A stretch of 64,000 nt of DNA from Notospermus geniculatus (GCA_002633025.1 NMRB01000946.1:174703-238702), one strand, 5' to 3'. Counted from the stretch's first letter, positions 44,600-57,782 are shown. Program-made: numbers and translations. Notes: a model not told the origin generated them from the sequence alone.

Positions 44600-46900
44600 T
44601 CTTGCTAGAGATCTTCTACGCTAGAGATTATCGAAAATAACATACTGCTCTGAAAGAAGTGACACACCTAGAGCTAATGCTGTTTTGTAATCCTTGTTCA
44701 AGGGAGTGCCCGCTTTCTTGCTGCTTCTGGCGAACCCTCCATCATGCATGCATACAGCCCAAGGGGACAAAATGTGCCATCTACCATAGATGTAAGGAAA
44801 AATTTTATAAATATGTGAAAAAAAACCTTTTGTAGGGCTGAAGCCATTTGGCATTAGCCATGGATTCTATTGGAAAATAACATTTACAAAAGACGACATG
44901 AAGCAGAGATATTATATACAAAAGAAGAAGTTGGGGACAGACTGCTTAAAAGGTGATTTTTTTGGCCATCAGTCATGAGCTGTGTCTGCATCCCTTAAGC
45001 AATGGAATCTAGGCGAGTCTCATCCAGTTTTTTTTGGTTGGTTGGGGTAACATAGTTTGAATTCATTCAGGCATGAAATTCTTGTTCCTGCATATTTCAG
45101 AAATCTGGTATGTAGGCTACCTCATTGACAATGACTTCTTGCTTGGAAGTTGTTAGTTACAGTGAAGCACCAGTTGGAAAACACGTTTCCTGAAACGGAA
45201 TCATTCACTTCACTTTAGTCTACATTACTAGTATAGCTACGAAACAATACAAGAGCTCTTGTGACAATCTCCAAGGAGAACTCCCCTCTACCAGAGAGGA
45301 TGGACTTGTTCACGTAGCCCTTGTTTACCACCATTCTCATCAACTGTAGTTAGAAACTATCTTCATACTTGATAGTTGCTGAAGCCTCATTTGGTCTAAC
45401 ATGTTGCATTCATCAAAGACCAACAATTTTCCACCACAATTGGTAAAGCAATCTAGAAAGGCTTGTGCTATAACAAGAACACCTGGCTCATCTTCCTATG
45501 ACAATCTCTGTCTCCAACAAACCTGTCTAAGTGCTTTTGAGCGTGATTCCCTCTAAAGCTGCCTTTGAGGACATGTCTAATCATTAAGGGCTCAACTAGA
45601 GTATGCTTCTCTCACCATTTCTTATATTGGCTATTAAGATCCTTCCACACCATTTGCCGTCGGCTTCAAAGGATTGAAAATGTCCAAATAAAAAGTGATA
45701 TTATTGAACCAAGAGCTTGAGATTGTCATCACTTGATGTGAACACTTGATTTTTTAACATCTTCATAGAAAAGCACCATGGCGCTTGAAGCAACCCTGCA
45801 GGCAGTTTCAAAGCAGGTTCTTTTCTGTCTGGGAATAGGCCAGTATCACACAAACTGTTAATGCTGTCTATTTACTCTTTTGTACCCAGGTTACGGAGTT
45901 AGGATGGTTAGCGTTGACGGTTAGGGTCAGGACAAGGTTTAGGATTAGGGTAGGGGTCAGTGACAAGGGTTGAGGGTCAGGGTTAGGGTTAGGGTAAGGG
46001 GCTTGGGCTAGGAATTAGTGTGTAGGATCAGGATTGGACGACATTCACCCATTCAGCGCCAGTATCTGGCCGGTGATTCAGCTGGCTATGGGCGGGGACA
46101 GCTAGGACCAGTCAATATTCACTTGCAACTTGTTACGTGACAGCTGCTACCAGTATTCATCTTGTTGAATGCATATTCTGAATCAATTTATCCGATATCT
46201 CCATCCCAAAGTGTCTGTCGCCACAGACCAAGAAAGTGAATTGGGTGGAACTTGTGGACTGATCTTTTTCTTGATCACAGAGAACTTCAACTGATGCAGA
46301 TTGGTATCTTTGGTGTACTCTAACTCTCTTTGGCTTCAAAACAATAATAGGTTGTCACAACCACAACTCTGTCATCAGTCTCCAAGCAGAATAAGCCGTG
46401 CTGACGACAATGAATAAAGCAAGGGATTTAGTGAAGACACAAAGCAATCTGGCTGCTCTCTGTTTACAGCATCAGGTTTCACCAAGATAACATGTTCAAT
46501 ATTTTTAATATTTCATTCAGAATGTTACTATACAGTGGCTGCCGTCACGTTTTGTCACCATTATTGGCTCATATATGGCTAGCTTTGATCTTTATTGGAA
46601 ATCTCAGATAATGGTTTTCATCAAAGCCATATGACTTTATGCTTAGATAACCCGGTGAAGCCATGCGTATGTTATGTGGATTCCGAAATCTGCTGAGTTT
46701 GTCAAAAAATCTCCAGCTACTATAGTATAATATGTTTTATCAATGCTGATCTGCACTTTGTTGATGTGCTTTGATACATTATGAATTCTGGTTTCCTCTA
46801 CACTTCCTGTTCTCTTGCTCACGCATCTAAAAAGTACAAAGAATTTCTTGACTTTGTTTGATGTGATATTCTTTGACATGCTTTGTTAAACGGTAATGAA
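44600..46900 (-). pseudogene. Degenerate coding-like stretch, origin unknown
   Basis: Several short minus-strand open segments in shifting frames look protein-like: 46643-46879 (includes YYTIVAGDFLTNSADFGIHI), 46157-46339 (includes FLVCGDRHFGMEISDKL), 45340-45495 (includes GGKLLVFDECNML, Walker-B-like) and 44621-44854. Stops and frameshifts separate them and no splice sites link them convincingly. It could be a decayed gene or mobile or viral element; I cannot name the family, and chance is not excluded. Confidence 0.2.
45896..46016 (+). repeat. Degenerate telomere-like TTAGGG tract
   Basis: Irregular GGGTTAGGG/GGTCAG repeats, including GGGTTAGGGTTAGGG. It is an interstitial telomere-like or (TTAGGG)n-derived simple repeat; a smaller one lies at 57680. 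Confidence 0.8.
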
Positions 46901-47247
46901 ACATCTCAATTCGCCGTGGTTAAGAAATTCGCTACAAAATCTCATTTTAAATGAACGTTTGTGTCAAATATTGATCACGAAACCAATGGAGTTTCTTCAA
47001 TCTGTAAGAAAATTTTACCATGCGTGATGTCGTCGCACCTGAATAGAACATGCCTAACTAAACTACGCAATTTCTATTTGTTTATCCTGTCACCTGTGTT
47101 GCCATGGTGACATCATGTACACACTCAAGGTCAACAATTAAACTAGCTGATGATCGATATCAATTGGATGATCGCTGATTTGATGAGATTAAAAGAAGTG
47201 CTGGTCGGTGATCAGGTGCAGTGTTTCTGTAAGGGTATCAGGGTTCT

Positions 47248-47870
47248 GAACTGCTCACACCTTGAGTTCCACCCTTGATTTGATTTTGGAAATTTGCAGC
47301 TTATAGAGCTTGTGCAGCGGCTCATTATGACGTCACGTTTGACCGGCGGTCCACCATGCTGGCGGTCAACGACGAAGTGCGCCATGTGCAGATCACGTCA
47401 TGGTTGAAGATGCAACACTCCACTTGCGCTGACGACAAACTACCACGTGGGTCGCCGACGTCAGTTTGACCGGCAAGATGGCGGATATTTCCGTGATGAC
47501 GTCACCTGCACAAGCTCTATAGCATTTTGTGACGATAGAGGAAGATGTTCTATCCCTCGCAGTAGATGGAGGAAATGAACTGCTTGCACCTTGAGTTCAA
47601 ACCTTGATTCAGTATTGGGAATTTGCAGCTTCTGGTATTTGGTAATGATAGAGAAAGATGTCCAATCCCTTGCCATTGTCATGAGACACTGAACTGTCGC
47701 ACCGCGAGTTTGAGCCCATGATTCAATCTTGGGAATTCGCAGTTTCTAGCATTTTGTAACGATAGAGAAACATTTCCTCTCCCTCAACATTGAAGGAACA
47801 GGACTGTTCTCTAGTTCGGGCTCACAATTCAATCTTGGAAATTCAGCGTCTACTTGAAGATGTCCAATCC
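47248..47870 (+). repeat. Diverged tandem repeat, about 116-bp unit, four copies
   Basis: Units begin near 47248, 47577, 47693 and 47794 with GAACTGCTYRCACCTTGAGTT and share GGGAATTTGCAGCTTCT and AACGATAGAGAAAGATG. The first unit is split by a 216-bp insertion (next entry); removing it restores the period. Confidence 0.75.
47302..47521. mobile_element. 216-bp TIR element inserted at TA in a satellite unit
   Basis: Ends TATAGAGCTTGTGCAG (47302-47317) are perfectly inverted at 47506-47521. Other satellite units show the uninterrupted sequence (GCAGCTT..GCATTTTG), so the TA (or TATA) at each border is a target duplication, as in Tc1/mariner-type insertions. The interior has further inverted TGACGTCAC and GACCGGC motifs and no coding. 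Confidence 0.75.
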
Positions 47871-48661
47871 TGCTGGTCCATTGATGAGAAACACATCATG
47901 AAGTCTGAGCAGGAGCTAGCATACACGTACTGTTGCTTTATGGTCTTAATCATTTCTTTCTCTTCCTAAGGTTCACAGTTGATTACTACAGTTATTGTCA
48001 TTTGACAGGAGACGAGAGATCAACCAAATGCACTTCATCTGCCCCTCAATTAACTAATGCTTTTTCCTTTGTTGTGATATCCTTCATCACCAGTAGTTAA
48101 TTACAGTTTTTCTCTCCTATAGTAAGAAGAAAATGAATGAGTTGCCATTGTCTGATTTACTACACTTTCTTCTTGATGGCAGTGGTTGATGAAACCAGTG
48201 TAGTACAACCATAAACTAATAAAAGAAACTATAAACGTCTCACTGGAGAATCCAGAGTTTCCCACTTCCAACCCTCATAACCTTCCTCAAACTCAACGGA
48301 TTTTCATGCCTTTTGTTTAGTAATAACATATTTGATCTTTTCTACAAACCGTGTAAGTTTCGTCCGAATCAATCTTTGAATTCAGCCGTAATCCTCATTT
48401 GAAGCTAACAATTCCAAGAAAAATAGCTCATTTTCGCCGAACACCGTCTCTCACGATGACCAACGTTTTTTCATTGAGACTGAAGAGGGCGCAGTGTTTC
48501 TATTTTTAGCCACTCTTCGTGGAAAATCAACCTCGACTAGTCTGCTTGCTGGCGATTGGGACCTGCCGTCGAGGATAACGATTTCGTTAATCTTTGGCGT
48601 ATGGCGTGTGTGTCGTTCAATTGAATTGACTCTATATCATGCATACATGTAGTTTGCCCAC

Positions 48662-49504
48662 NNNNNNNNNNNNNNNNNNNNNNNNNNNNNNNNNNNNNNN
48701 NNNNNNNNNNNNNNNNNNNNNNNNNNNNNNNNNNNNNNNNNNNNNNNNNNNNNNNNNNNNNNNNNNNNNNNNNNNNNNNNNNNNNNNNNNNNNNNNNNNN
48801 NNNNNNNNNNNNNNNNNNNNNNNNNNNNNNNNNNNNNNNNNNNNNNNNNNNNNNNNNNNNNNNNNNNNNNNNNNNNNNNNNNNNNNNNNNNNNNNNNNNN
48901 NNNNNNNNNNNNNNNNNNNNNNNNNNNNNNNNNNNNNNNNNNNNNNNNNNNNNNNNNNNNNNNNNNNNNNNNNNNNNNNNNNNNNNNNNNNNNNNNNNNN
49001 NNNNNNNNNNNNNNNNNNNNNNNNNNNNNNNNNNNNNNNNNNNNNNNNNNNNNNNNNNNNNNNNNNNNNNNNNNNNNNNNNNNNNNNNNNNNNNNNNNNN
49101 NNNNNNNNNNNNNNNNNNNNNNNNNNNNNNNNNNNNNNNNNNNNNNNNNNNNNNNNNNNNNNNNNNNNNNNNNNNNNNNNNNNNNNNNNNNNNNNNNNNN
49201 NNNNNNNNNNNNNNNNNNNNNNNNNNNNNNNNNNNNNNNNNNNNNNNNNNNNNNNNNNNNNNNNNNNNNNNNNNNNNNNNNNNNNNNNNNNNNNNNNNNN
49301 NNNNNNNNNNNNNNNNNNNNNNNNNNNNNNNNNNNNNNNNNNNNNNNNNNNNNNNNNNNNNNNNNNNNNNNNNNNNNNNNNNNNNNNNNNNNNNNNNNNN
49401 NNNNNNNNNNNNNNNNNNNNNNNNNNNNNNNNNNNNNNNNNNNNNNNNNNNNNNNNNNNNNNNNNNNNNNNNNNNNNNNNNNNNNNNNNNNNNNNNNNNN
49501 NNNN
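48662..49504. other. Assembly gap, 843 N
   Basis: An unbroken run of N inside the 48210-50052 element. Confidence 0.99.
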
Positions 49505-49644
49505 TAAATAGAGCTGTACAGTGATGATGAGAACAAAACCCTTATTCCGACCCCGAAAAAGTCATTTTCGGAAATTCAACTACCCGCTGCATCAGGATAG
49601 TGCCGATCGTGCGCAAACTTGAGACTTCCTCCATTTCCTGTCGA

Positions 49645-49854
49645 TCATGTGCTAGCTGTCTGCTCCTTGGCAAAAAGCCAACCACGAGGTTTACCTTCGG
49701 CTGTTTCCGGAATAATTTGCGTCATGACTTCGTTTATTCCAGGAAATGATTCCAAGAAATCGGCAGTGGCGACATCTGTACCAACGAAACGCACTATTGT
49801 CTGCCTCTGGATAGATCGTGCCCGGGGTTTTCGATATATCATTGCAAGGTTCAA
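49645..49854 (-). CDS. Unrecognised open frame inside the TIR element (fragment)
   Basis: The minus-strand frame reads protein-like sequence such as RFVGTDVATADFLESFPGIN and ends KEQTAST before a stop. It could be part of a transposon-encoded protein or a captured host exon; the rest may lie in the adjoining gap. I do not recognise the family. The opposite strand is also open (49619-49888), so coding direction is not proven. Confidence 0.25.
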   Translation of the reverse strand: MNLAMIYRKPRARSIQRQTIVRFVGTDVATADFLESFPGINEVMTQIIPETAEGKPRGWLFAKEQTAST

Positions 49855-51139
49855 ACTAGTATTATGTCTAAGTGCGTTGATCGATTGAAATGAAACTCGG
49901 GGCGATGATAGACAAGATAATCTATTTTACAATGCAAGTTACAGCATTGGAATCCGTTGAATACGAACAAAGTTATGAGGGCTGGAAGAGGACAAATCGG
50001 GGAATATTGAAATCACCAGTGAGACGTTTATAGTTTCTTTTATTAGTTTATGGTACAACTCACTTTCCCATATTCATAGAAAACTCCTTCATGAGCGGAT
50101 AGAATAGAAAGTGCTAGTTCTCCTCATCTTCATGAAAAGTCATTTTCAAAAAGGCATATTTTTTAAGCTTCCAGTATGATATAATCACCTTGTGAAAAAG
50201 TTTTGTCTGTCGCCACCGTCTCTCTCAGTAAAGCTGTTGGATGTGATAGATATCTTTTTCCATAGATTATCAGAGATATTCCTCCGATTGCAGAAAACCT
50301 GTTTTCTTGCTGGAAAAGGCTGGCTTGAAGCTGTCAGTGGCAGCCATAACTAATCAAGAAGATCATGTTTGTCTTTGTGGCGTTGACAGATTGTCTGCAG
50401 CTGAACGCTGGCATCTCATTCGCTTATCATGTACATCCTGATGAAAGTTTCTTGTGGTTTGTCGAGCCTTCTTTATAATAGGAACTTTACTGTGAATTCC
50501 ACGACACGGTAGGCCTATCACATCTTACCATTCATCCGCGATAGATTGTCATGTTTTGCCTCATGAAATAAGTGCGCAGATCTGTGAATAATTCGAGGAA
50601 CGTCACTAAGTTTCGTTGGAAATGAAGTAATTGTAATACTTCATTGAATGTGTCTTGGCAATTAGCAATAATATTTGATTGTTCATAACCAATACACTAA
50701 CAATGCCGTCCATTAGATGTTAATTTCTTTCTTTATAAAATAACTCATATTACTGGTAATTCATGTTGCATGTCTGTTTTAAGAGTCTGCTGTCTTAGAT
50801 GGGATGGTGCTGAGAATCGATTTCCAATTCCCTGATTGTTTGGACTAGACCTCCCCCCAGACAACCTCATTAATCGGCCCATTTACCAATTTACCTTCTC
50901 GAACCAAATCTATAATGTACACTTGCTACCAAGTAACTTTATACACAGACTCTTAAGATCTTCAAACTAATTTCACCCATCATCAGAGGCAATAACCTAT
51001 TAGCCAATTAGCTGTGCTACCATATTGGAAACAAAGGAAAAGTATGGATTAATTTTTATGGGGAAAGTTATAAATAGGTCTAGTAGAACATAGACTGAAG
51101 TAATGAGGCTAATATTTATAATGTGGTAGGTTTTTCTTA

Positions 51140-51262
51140 AAGAAAGAGAGAGCACAGAAGTCGACACACAAAATGATGATATATTTAGTATAGGAAGTCA
51201 ACTTCCAAAATTTCGCAAATTTTTGACCCCAACCGGGGTCTTCCTCAGGCACTTTTCAGTAT
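51140..51262 (-). mobile_element. Retroelement-like copy with hammerhead-like core (copy 4)
   Basis: On plus it starts AAGAGAGAGCACAGAAGTCG then ACACACAAAATGAT, as in copies 1 and 2. On minus it reads CTGAGGA, a GACCCC-GGTT-GGGGTC stem, then AAAA (GAAA in copy 2) and AATTT-GCG-AAATT. It is a single, non-palindromic arm. Confidence 0.55.
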
Positions 51263-53443
51263 GGAAATGTTTTATAGGGTAGGTTTTTCTGGTGTCTAAA
51301 AGTAGTGCTCACTTCGCTTCCAGATATGAAAAGAATGGCTGGAAATCAACTCATGTCCAAACTCTGGGCTCTTCCCACAGGGGCACTGCATCACTGATGA
51401 AGCCTGTGCCCTTTGTGTGCTGAAATATCGTTTATTCCATTGGCAGACACGACATGATTTAGAATCCACATGTTAGTTTTTCACCAAGAAAAAACCGTGC
51501 AAGCTACGAGAAGTTTTCTCTAAAATATTCTCTATATCAATCATGCCAGTGCTCCCAACTGATAAGGAGACATTTGTGAGGTTTTACCATCATTTAATCA
51601 ATCAATTTTGTGTGCTCACTCGACTGTGATTGCCAAGGCATTGTGCATATAAGATGCTGGGGAAACGTGACAGGAAGAATAGATGGAAAACTGTTTCAAC
51701 AGTTCATCTACCATTGCTGAGAGTCCAGAAGTGTGTGCCACATCCAATTAATTGCAGTGTACCTGACCGCTAGCTAGTTATAAAGCATGTCAGGAGCCAT
51801 TTGCTTCATAGCTCAAAGTTCTTCCCAGTGCAAAAGGTCACTAAAAGGGAAGAAAAGCATTGCCTCCTTTGCTTTCCTTTGTTGCTAAAGGGTCACGGAC
51901 CTTGCTCTGTTCATGTCAGCCTTACCATTCGATTCTCTGAGCTTACCATGCCAATTAATTCAGTAAGCTTAACATCCTGTTCTGTGAGGTGATCAGATGG
52001 CTACTACAGCGTGATTTACTTGACTTGTGTGAAAGGCTAGTTTCATTCCTTAATTTGTCACAAAATGGTATTGGTATACCAATGCAGCAAGCAAACAAAG
52101 AATGCTTTCAAGGAAAAGCATTCGTGAAATCCGTCAAGAATAGGAGACCAGAGGCAGTTGCAGTCTCTTATTAATGACACTCAAGAGACTCTGTGCAATA
52201 TGCTGTGTATTGGTATGTCGGACTGAGGTCACAGTCTCTAATATTCCTCTGCCTGGAAATGGAACCTCAGCTGAGCAATTCTGCTGGTTTGTTCCGGTCA
52301 AGGGTTTGCAAACCTTTGTATGGCACGCGAGTGGGACTTTGCACGAATCGCTGCAGGTTTTTTCTGCAACACGGAGTGGACATCTTCGCTTGTCTACAGT
52401 TCAGTTATCTGATAGACATGATGTTCGAACTCAAAATTGTTTGAAAGTGGTGTCTTCGAGGCCTTAAGCAAATGTGATATTGCAGTGAATGATGCCCCTC
52501 TGGAGGATGTCTTGACGTCAAAAGAGCATGTGAGATTTTTCCTGTTGGATGATAGTGTGTGCAGCCAGGTTAGGAAGAAGGAACATAGCAGAGCTTGTTG
52601 GTTCCTTTTGAACCATTACGATATGTAGCACCTGCTTGTGACACCTTGCAGATAAAACCTGTGTTCTTTGTAAAGTCATCATTGCTAGCTCCTCCAGGGA
52701 GTTCTACTGATCAAAACTTGAAAAAAATGAGTTAAAAATGTGGAATTGAGAAGTGCCAAGTTCAGCATAGCGCTATCAATGACTACAGACACACTTTGGC
52801 AAACTTGACATATAGCAGAAGGAAACCAGAGTTCCCGGAGAACCGTAACTGTCACTTTCAAAGGGTGTTCCCCTCTCTATCACATGAAGAGCAAGGCAAA
52901 CCCGCAATCGAACCCGGAACTTCAGAGGTGACAGGCATTGATGTATCCACTGTGCCAATCTGGAAGTCCACACTTTAGATTTCAAACATTGTCATCAGAA
53001 TATGAAACAAAGTCTCCCTCGAGACAGTTTTCAGATAATGTAAGTGACTTGAAACAACTGATGAAAGCAACAAGGCCATTATGTTGTTAACGTGGAGGAT
53101 GTGCTTTGTCATGATGTCATTAGCTGTTAGCATGACATGCAATTAACCTGTAATACCCTAGGTGGAGAATCTATTAGCTAACTTAATTGAATTAGCCGTA
53201 GCATCACTTTGAAATGTACAACAGCCCAGTGCACGTTTCTGGTCTGCCAGGCAGTTTTTCATCATCGGCAGCAAATTGAGCCCCAATCCCCTGACATGTT
53301 GTGATGTGGGTATTTCTTTTCCACATCCGGAACACTGATTTTATACCAGAGAATTTTGAGTGTGAATTTGTGAAACAGTTGAGGCATACTGTCGGTTGTA
53401 ATTCTGTTCCTGTGACTAGTAGCTAGTCTTTGCCATTAACTGT

Positions 53444-53562
53444 CATGGCAGGCTTCTTAGCAATTTTGTTGTGCATGGCAGGCTTCTTAGAAATTCAGTT
53501 GTGCATGGCAGGCTTCTTAGAAATTCAGTTGTGCATGGCAGGCTTCTTAGAAATTTTGTTGT
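53444..53562 (+). repeat. Four 30-bp tandem repeats
   Basis: Unit GTGCATGGCAGGCTTCTTAG then AAATTCAGTT, with one to four changes per copy. Confidence 0.9.
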
Positions 53563-56068
53563 GATGGCATGATCTTCTCCATGGTAGTTGAAGATCTACA
53601 TGCATGTCTGTTACATTTTCACAATGTCAAGTCTCCTCAAGTCAAAGAAAGCACGATCACTCTTTTAGGTTTTATGGCCCGTTGTGTAGTCTTATATCAT
53701 TGTTTTGTCTTAGCCTTGGCAGTTCTTTCAGAAGGTTGAGGGTCAGAATATCAGATGAGTAATATCCCGCCAACTTCAATGGATAGCTGTTGCATGACAT
53801 GTCAGTGCAACCTCTTGATTGCATTCCTCACACGTTCTCTTGGTCAGCTACAGCTGCAGACAGTCTACATTTATTTATTCTTGTGCAACAAACCATTTGC
53901 AGCTAAATTGAGTTGACAAAACCATGTTTTCAATGGCGCTACTCTTGCATGGTATCCACTTTTCAAGCTGCATTAGCAGGCCATTAAAATAATTAATTGA
54001 CCAAGGAACTGGAATGTTTTGCATATTTTATCGAGCCTTGACAGACTAATAGGACACTGTGGGAATGACAAAATCTTTAATCAACTTAGAACCTTTTTTT
54101 CTTTGAGAGTGCAGTGCTAGAAACAGAATGTATTTCTAATGGTATAGATGAGAGAAAAACAAAGATGCTGACAAGATGCATGTACGAAGCAAGTCGGCTG
54201 TCTTAGGTACTGAGGGGTAATTCCAATTTGCCGAGGCACAATTTCGTGCCTACGTTGCTGATGCAAAGATATTGTCAATGCTTGAAATCAAAACTTGAAC
54301 AAAAAAAATGTTGCCTGTACTTTGAAACTGACAGCTTATTATGAAGATTCCAGCTACCTGCACTGTTCTTTAAGCTACTTATGCCTTGTTGCTAAAGAAT
54401 TGCTTTAAAGAGAAACTACCTACTTAGCAGTTTGCCCTTGCATGTCAGGACTGATATTTGATACTCGGTGTTCTTTTCGGTTCATGGAATTACATCTGCT
54501 TAAACTACTAGCTAAAAAATCATAAGGCCGATGGTAAGTGCTGCATAGTAATTGTATATCTATCAGTGTAATAGGCTTATTTTGGTTCTATTATAAGTAG
54601 AAGCCTTTGAATGCCATTGAGAAAACTGCTAAAAACAACACATCATTTGTTCATTTCATAAATCCTTCGTCTGAAATTCAACCCGGGGATTACAAACGAC
54701 TTTCCTTGTTGCAAAATTTAAAGATAGACAACAGAAACTTATAACTTTGCTTTTTGCTTGCTTTCTCTGCGGATCTGATCCTTTTCAAGCTGTGTCATTG
54801 ATTGGTAGTTAAAAGCTTCCCGTTATAAAATCATTATGTCGTGACTTTATTCCACCCCACGCGGCGAAGTTGGGAAAGTTATAACTCCTTTCTTCTCGGC
54901 AGATTGTAGATTATTGGAGTCAAGCTGATGTAAAAAAGAGATTATTCGAAAGGTTAATTTGTTTAGTAATTGGCAGTTATCTTGTATTAAAAAGTGGGGA
55001 ATGACATTTAATAGCAGGAAATCTCTTTGATAATCCTTAAAGTGCAAAACAAATATGCTGCAGGGCTTCATGAAGGTAGCTTGGTAAAGGTGTCTGTCTT
55101 CTAAGATTTGAGATTGCTTTCACCTCCTTCTCATATCCATGATGACTGTGGTTGTTTTCCTGTGCTTGCTGTGACCAGTTACTCTCTCCCATCATGGTGT
55201 TAGCTACCGAAGTCGGTGGTTTTCCGGTTCATGACATATCATGGCATGACCATGCTGTCATGTACATAATGTACTAGCGTCGTGTACTAAAATGCATTAT
55301 GTCATGGCGACATGACAAAAATGCAACGTTTGGTACTGAAGTGGTTAAATGTGAAGTTTTCAGGACTTAAACCGATATAGCGTATGCCCATTCCGATCCT
55401 GCTTCGTTGTTTGTTGAAAATTTTTTAAAAAATCTCCTAATATGATCTGGTACATTATAGCGAGTGTATGAAAACATTCATCTCCCTTTCCATTGCCGTG
55501 AACATTTTTCTAATGGGACGTATTGCTGCCATTAGCTCCTGGTTAATCTGACTACCTGAGGCGCACTCTAAAGAATTATCATGGGAGCAGACATTAGACG
55601 AATATCGTTAGGCGACTGATGGAGATCCGTGTGTGGGATTCATCAAAATGGATGTGAAGAAAAATACAGTAGGGTAAAAAATATTTATCGTCATTAGAAT
55701 ATTAACTTTTTCACAAGCATTCCATCTGTCTGCTTGATGTAATTGATTGATTTAGAGGGTGCATGATCTAATCAAATTGCTGCTTGAAAAATAAAATAAA
55801 AGACGGATGGACGGACGAGCATCTGTCATGTCTGTTGTGCTGCTGGCAATATTAATTTATTTCACCCAAATATGATTGTTGACAGGGTAACAGGCCAGTT
55901 AACGCTTGTCAGAAGGCCATTGTTAACTGGCTACTGTGCAGCTCCATGTAGTCGCATGCCTGAGGGCCACCACACGAACTGGGGGCATGCAGATGGCGAT
56001 CAACAGACGGCCTTCAACCCCCAATATAGCAGCAGACAACCTATTCTTTTTGTGGCCTGTTTTCAACA

Positions 56069-56360
56069 TAACTGCACAGAATTCGTTCAAACTTGGTAGA
56101 GTGGTAAAGCTAGGGCTATGCTACACCCTGATAGCATCAGCTAGCAGGTTTAATATTGTAATCACTGCGGGTACAAAAGCAATTCCTTTGTTTCGCGATA
56201 TGCTTGGGGTATTTTTGCCATAACTGCACAGAATTCATTCAAACTTGGTAGGGTGGTAAAGCTAGGGCTATGCTACACCCTGATAGCATCCGCTATAGCT
56301 GGTTATGTAATCACTGTGGGAACAATAGCAACTCCATTGTTCTGCGGTATGCTTGGGACC
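56069..56360 (+). repeat. Tandem duplication, 152-bp period
   Basis: TAACTGCACAGAATTCRTTC..CACCCTGATAGCATC at 56069-56220 repeats at 56221-56360 with small indels. Confidence 0.85.
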
Positions 56361-56861
56361 ATTTCATCTTCCTTGGTATCACATATCACATCAAGGATCT
56401 ATCGACCTGAACCGCTTGTTCAAACAGCCTTAATCCTTCACTAACTCGGCATCAGCATGTTTCTTCTTTTGTTTGTTCCTGTATTACCGATGCCAAGAGC
56501 AACATTGCCGTATACCTCACATATAAAAAAACACTTTTATTCCTCAAATTGAGATGAATGCTGCTGATGATTGCTGTTCCGCCGTCGAGATGGGAGTATT
56601 TGTTCTCAACCACTGTGGTGATGTGCTGGTTGCCAAAAGCAGTGATTGTTGTTGTCTGATTAATGTTGGCTGACTCCTATAGATCATGACAGTGACAGGA
56701 AATCTATGAGACTCAAGGTAAGAAAATATTTCTCTAACACGCCAGGACCAATTATTAGCGAGATAGAATACCAGCAACAGTAGTCTTCCTGACAAATCCA
56801 TCTGTTAGCTGGAATAGAACAATCTCAGAGTTGTCCTCCGCAACAAATGCAGAAATATCCA

Positions 56862-57010
56862 GGGCCCGGTTGCACAAAAGCATACTAGGCGCAGAATCAT
56901 TCTATCTCCTAGTTGGCTTCTAACTCAGTATACAAATGCATACTAAGTTAGAAGCCAACTAGGAGATAGAATGATACTAAGCTTTAGTATGATTTTGTGC
57001 AACCGGGCCC
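56862..57010. mobile_element. 149-bp MITE with GGGCCCGGTTGCACAAAA ends
   Basis: Perfect 18-bp terminal inverted repeats (56862-56879, 56993-57010) enclose an inner palindrome (TTCTATCTCCTAGTTGGCTT and its complement). CCAGG can be read at both borders, a possible 5-bp duplication overlapping the ends. Confidence 0.8.
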
Positions 57011-57679
57011 AGGGTTTTTGAGCGAAGAAGATAATGCCATGTTTCATGCCCGTTTCGATTTCCTCATTCCCGTCTGTCACAGGCAGAAATTGTTCACATT
57101 ATCCTCTGATCCCAGATTCTGAGCAACCACTAATGCAAATAGGCTTTAGTAAATCTTTTTTCAATATCCGCCATTGATAGTTAGTCCAGGAAAGCATTAC
57201 GTTGTCAAAATCTTGGAATTTACCACCGGAACTATTTGAGTGGCTTGCCTGTAAATCGTTAGTGTTCGAGAAGGTAAGCCAAGTGTGGTTGTGTTAATAT
57301 TTACGCTAGTGTTTGTAATGCCTCACCTGTTATCAAGCACATCTGAATCTACTAATGGCCGAAAAAACGGCTAACACAATCTTTGTTCTGTCAATACCAT
57401 TCAGATGCTTTCATTGAAGATCGCATTTTTGGATGTGGATGTGGGTTTCACAATGAGAAGTTTTTCCCAGAGTTTATGTTGCTGTATGAAAGCATCAACT
57501 GAAGGGAGAATCCTAATTCAAAACTCTTTCACTAGCAGCAAGCAGATTTTTTCCCAAACCTTTCGTGAATGCATACTGCATATTTTGTACTGTAGTTACT
57601 GTTACAGACGCGTGAGGGACACTTCTTCACGAGTAGAAACACCTTTTCAATGCGCGTGGGGGTTGATTATGTCGCGGGG

Positions 57680-57745
57680 GTAAGAATTAGGGTAGGGGTA
57701 GGGTTAGGGTTAGGACTAGGAAAGAACAGGTTAAGGTAAGGGTCA
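57680..57745 (+). repeat. Short telomere-like tract
   Basis: AATTAGGGTAGGGGTAGGG then TTAGGGTTAGGACTAGG: a degenerate TTAGGG repeat, like 45896-46016. Confidence 0.75.
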
Positions 57746-57782
57746 GCTTTATATATTAGATTCAAGCCCACTGCTGCAAGCT

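Larger units (their letters stand above)
48210..50052. mobile_element. 1.84-kb TIR element containing the large gap
   Basis: Identical 37-bp inverted ends begin CATAAACTAATAAAAGAAAC (48210-48246, 50016-50052). GTACAAC flanks both sides (48203-48209, 50053-50059), a possible 5-7-bp target duplication. Weaker inverted similarity continues inward (CCTCATAAC..CAACGGATT and its mirror near 49948-49990). Almost half the interior is N, so any transposase is hidden. Confidence 0.8.
50060..56068. other. Intergenic stretch with few features
   Basis: It contains hammerhead-like copy 4 (51140-51262) and a 30-bp tandem repeat (53444-53562). The remainder shows no gene, RNA or clear transposon. Confidence 0.5.

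Noticed and set aside
45896-46016. Chromosome end
   Set aside because: The TTAGGG tract is short, degenerate and internal, with ordinary sequence on both sides.
48637-49536. Long frames on both strands across the N run
   Set aside because: They consist of unknown bases; no information.
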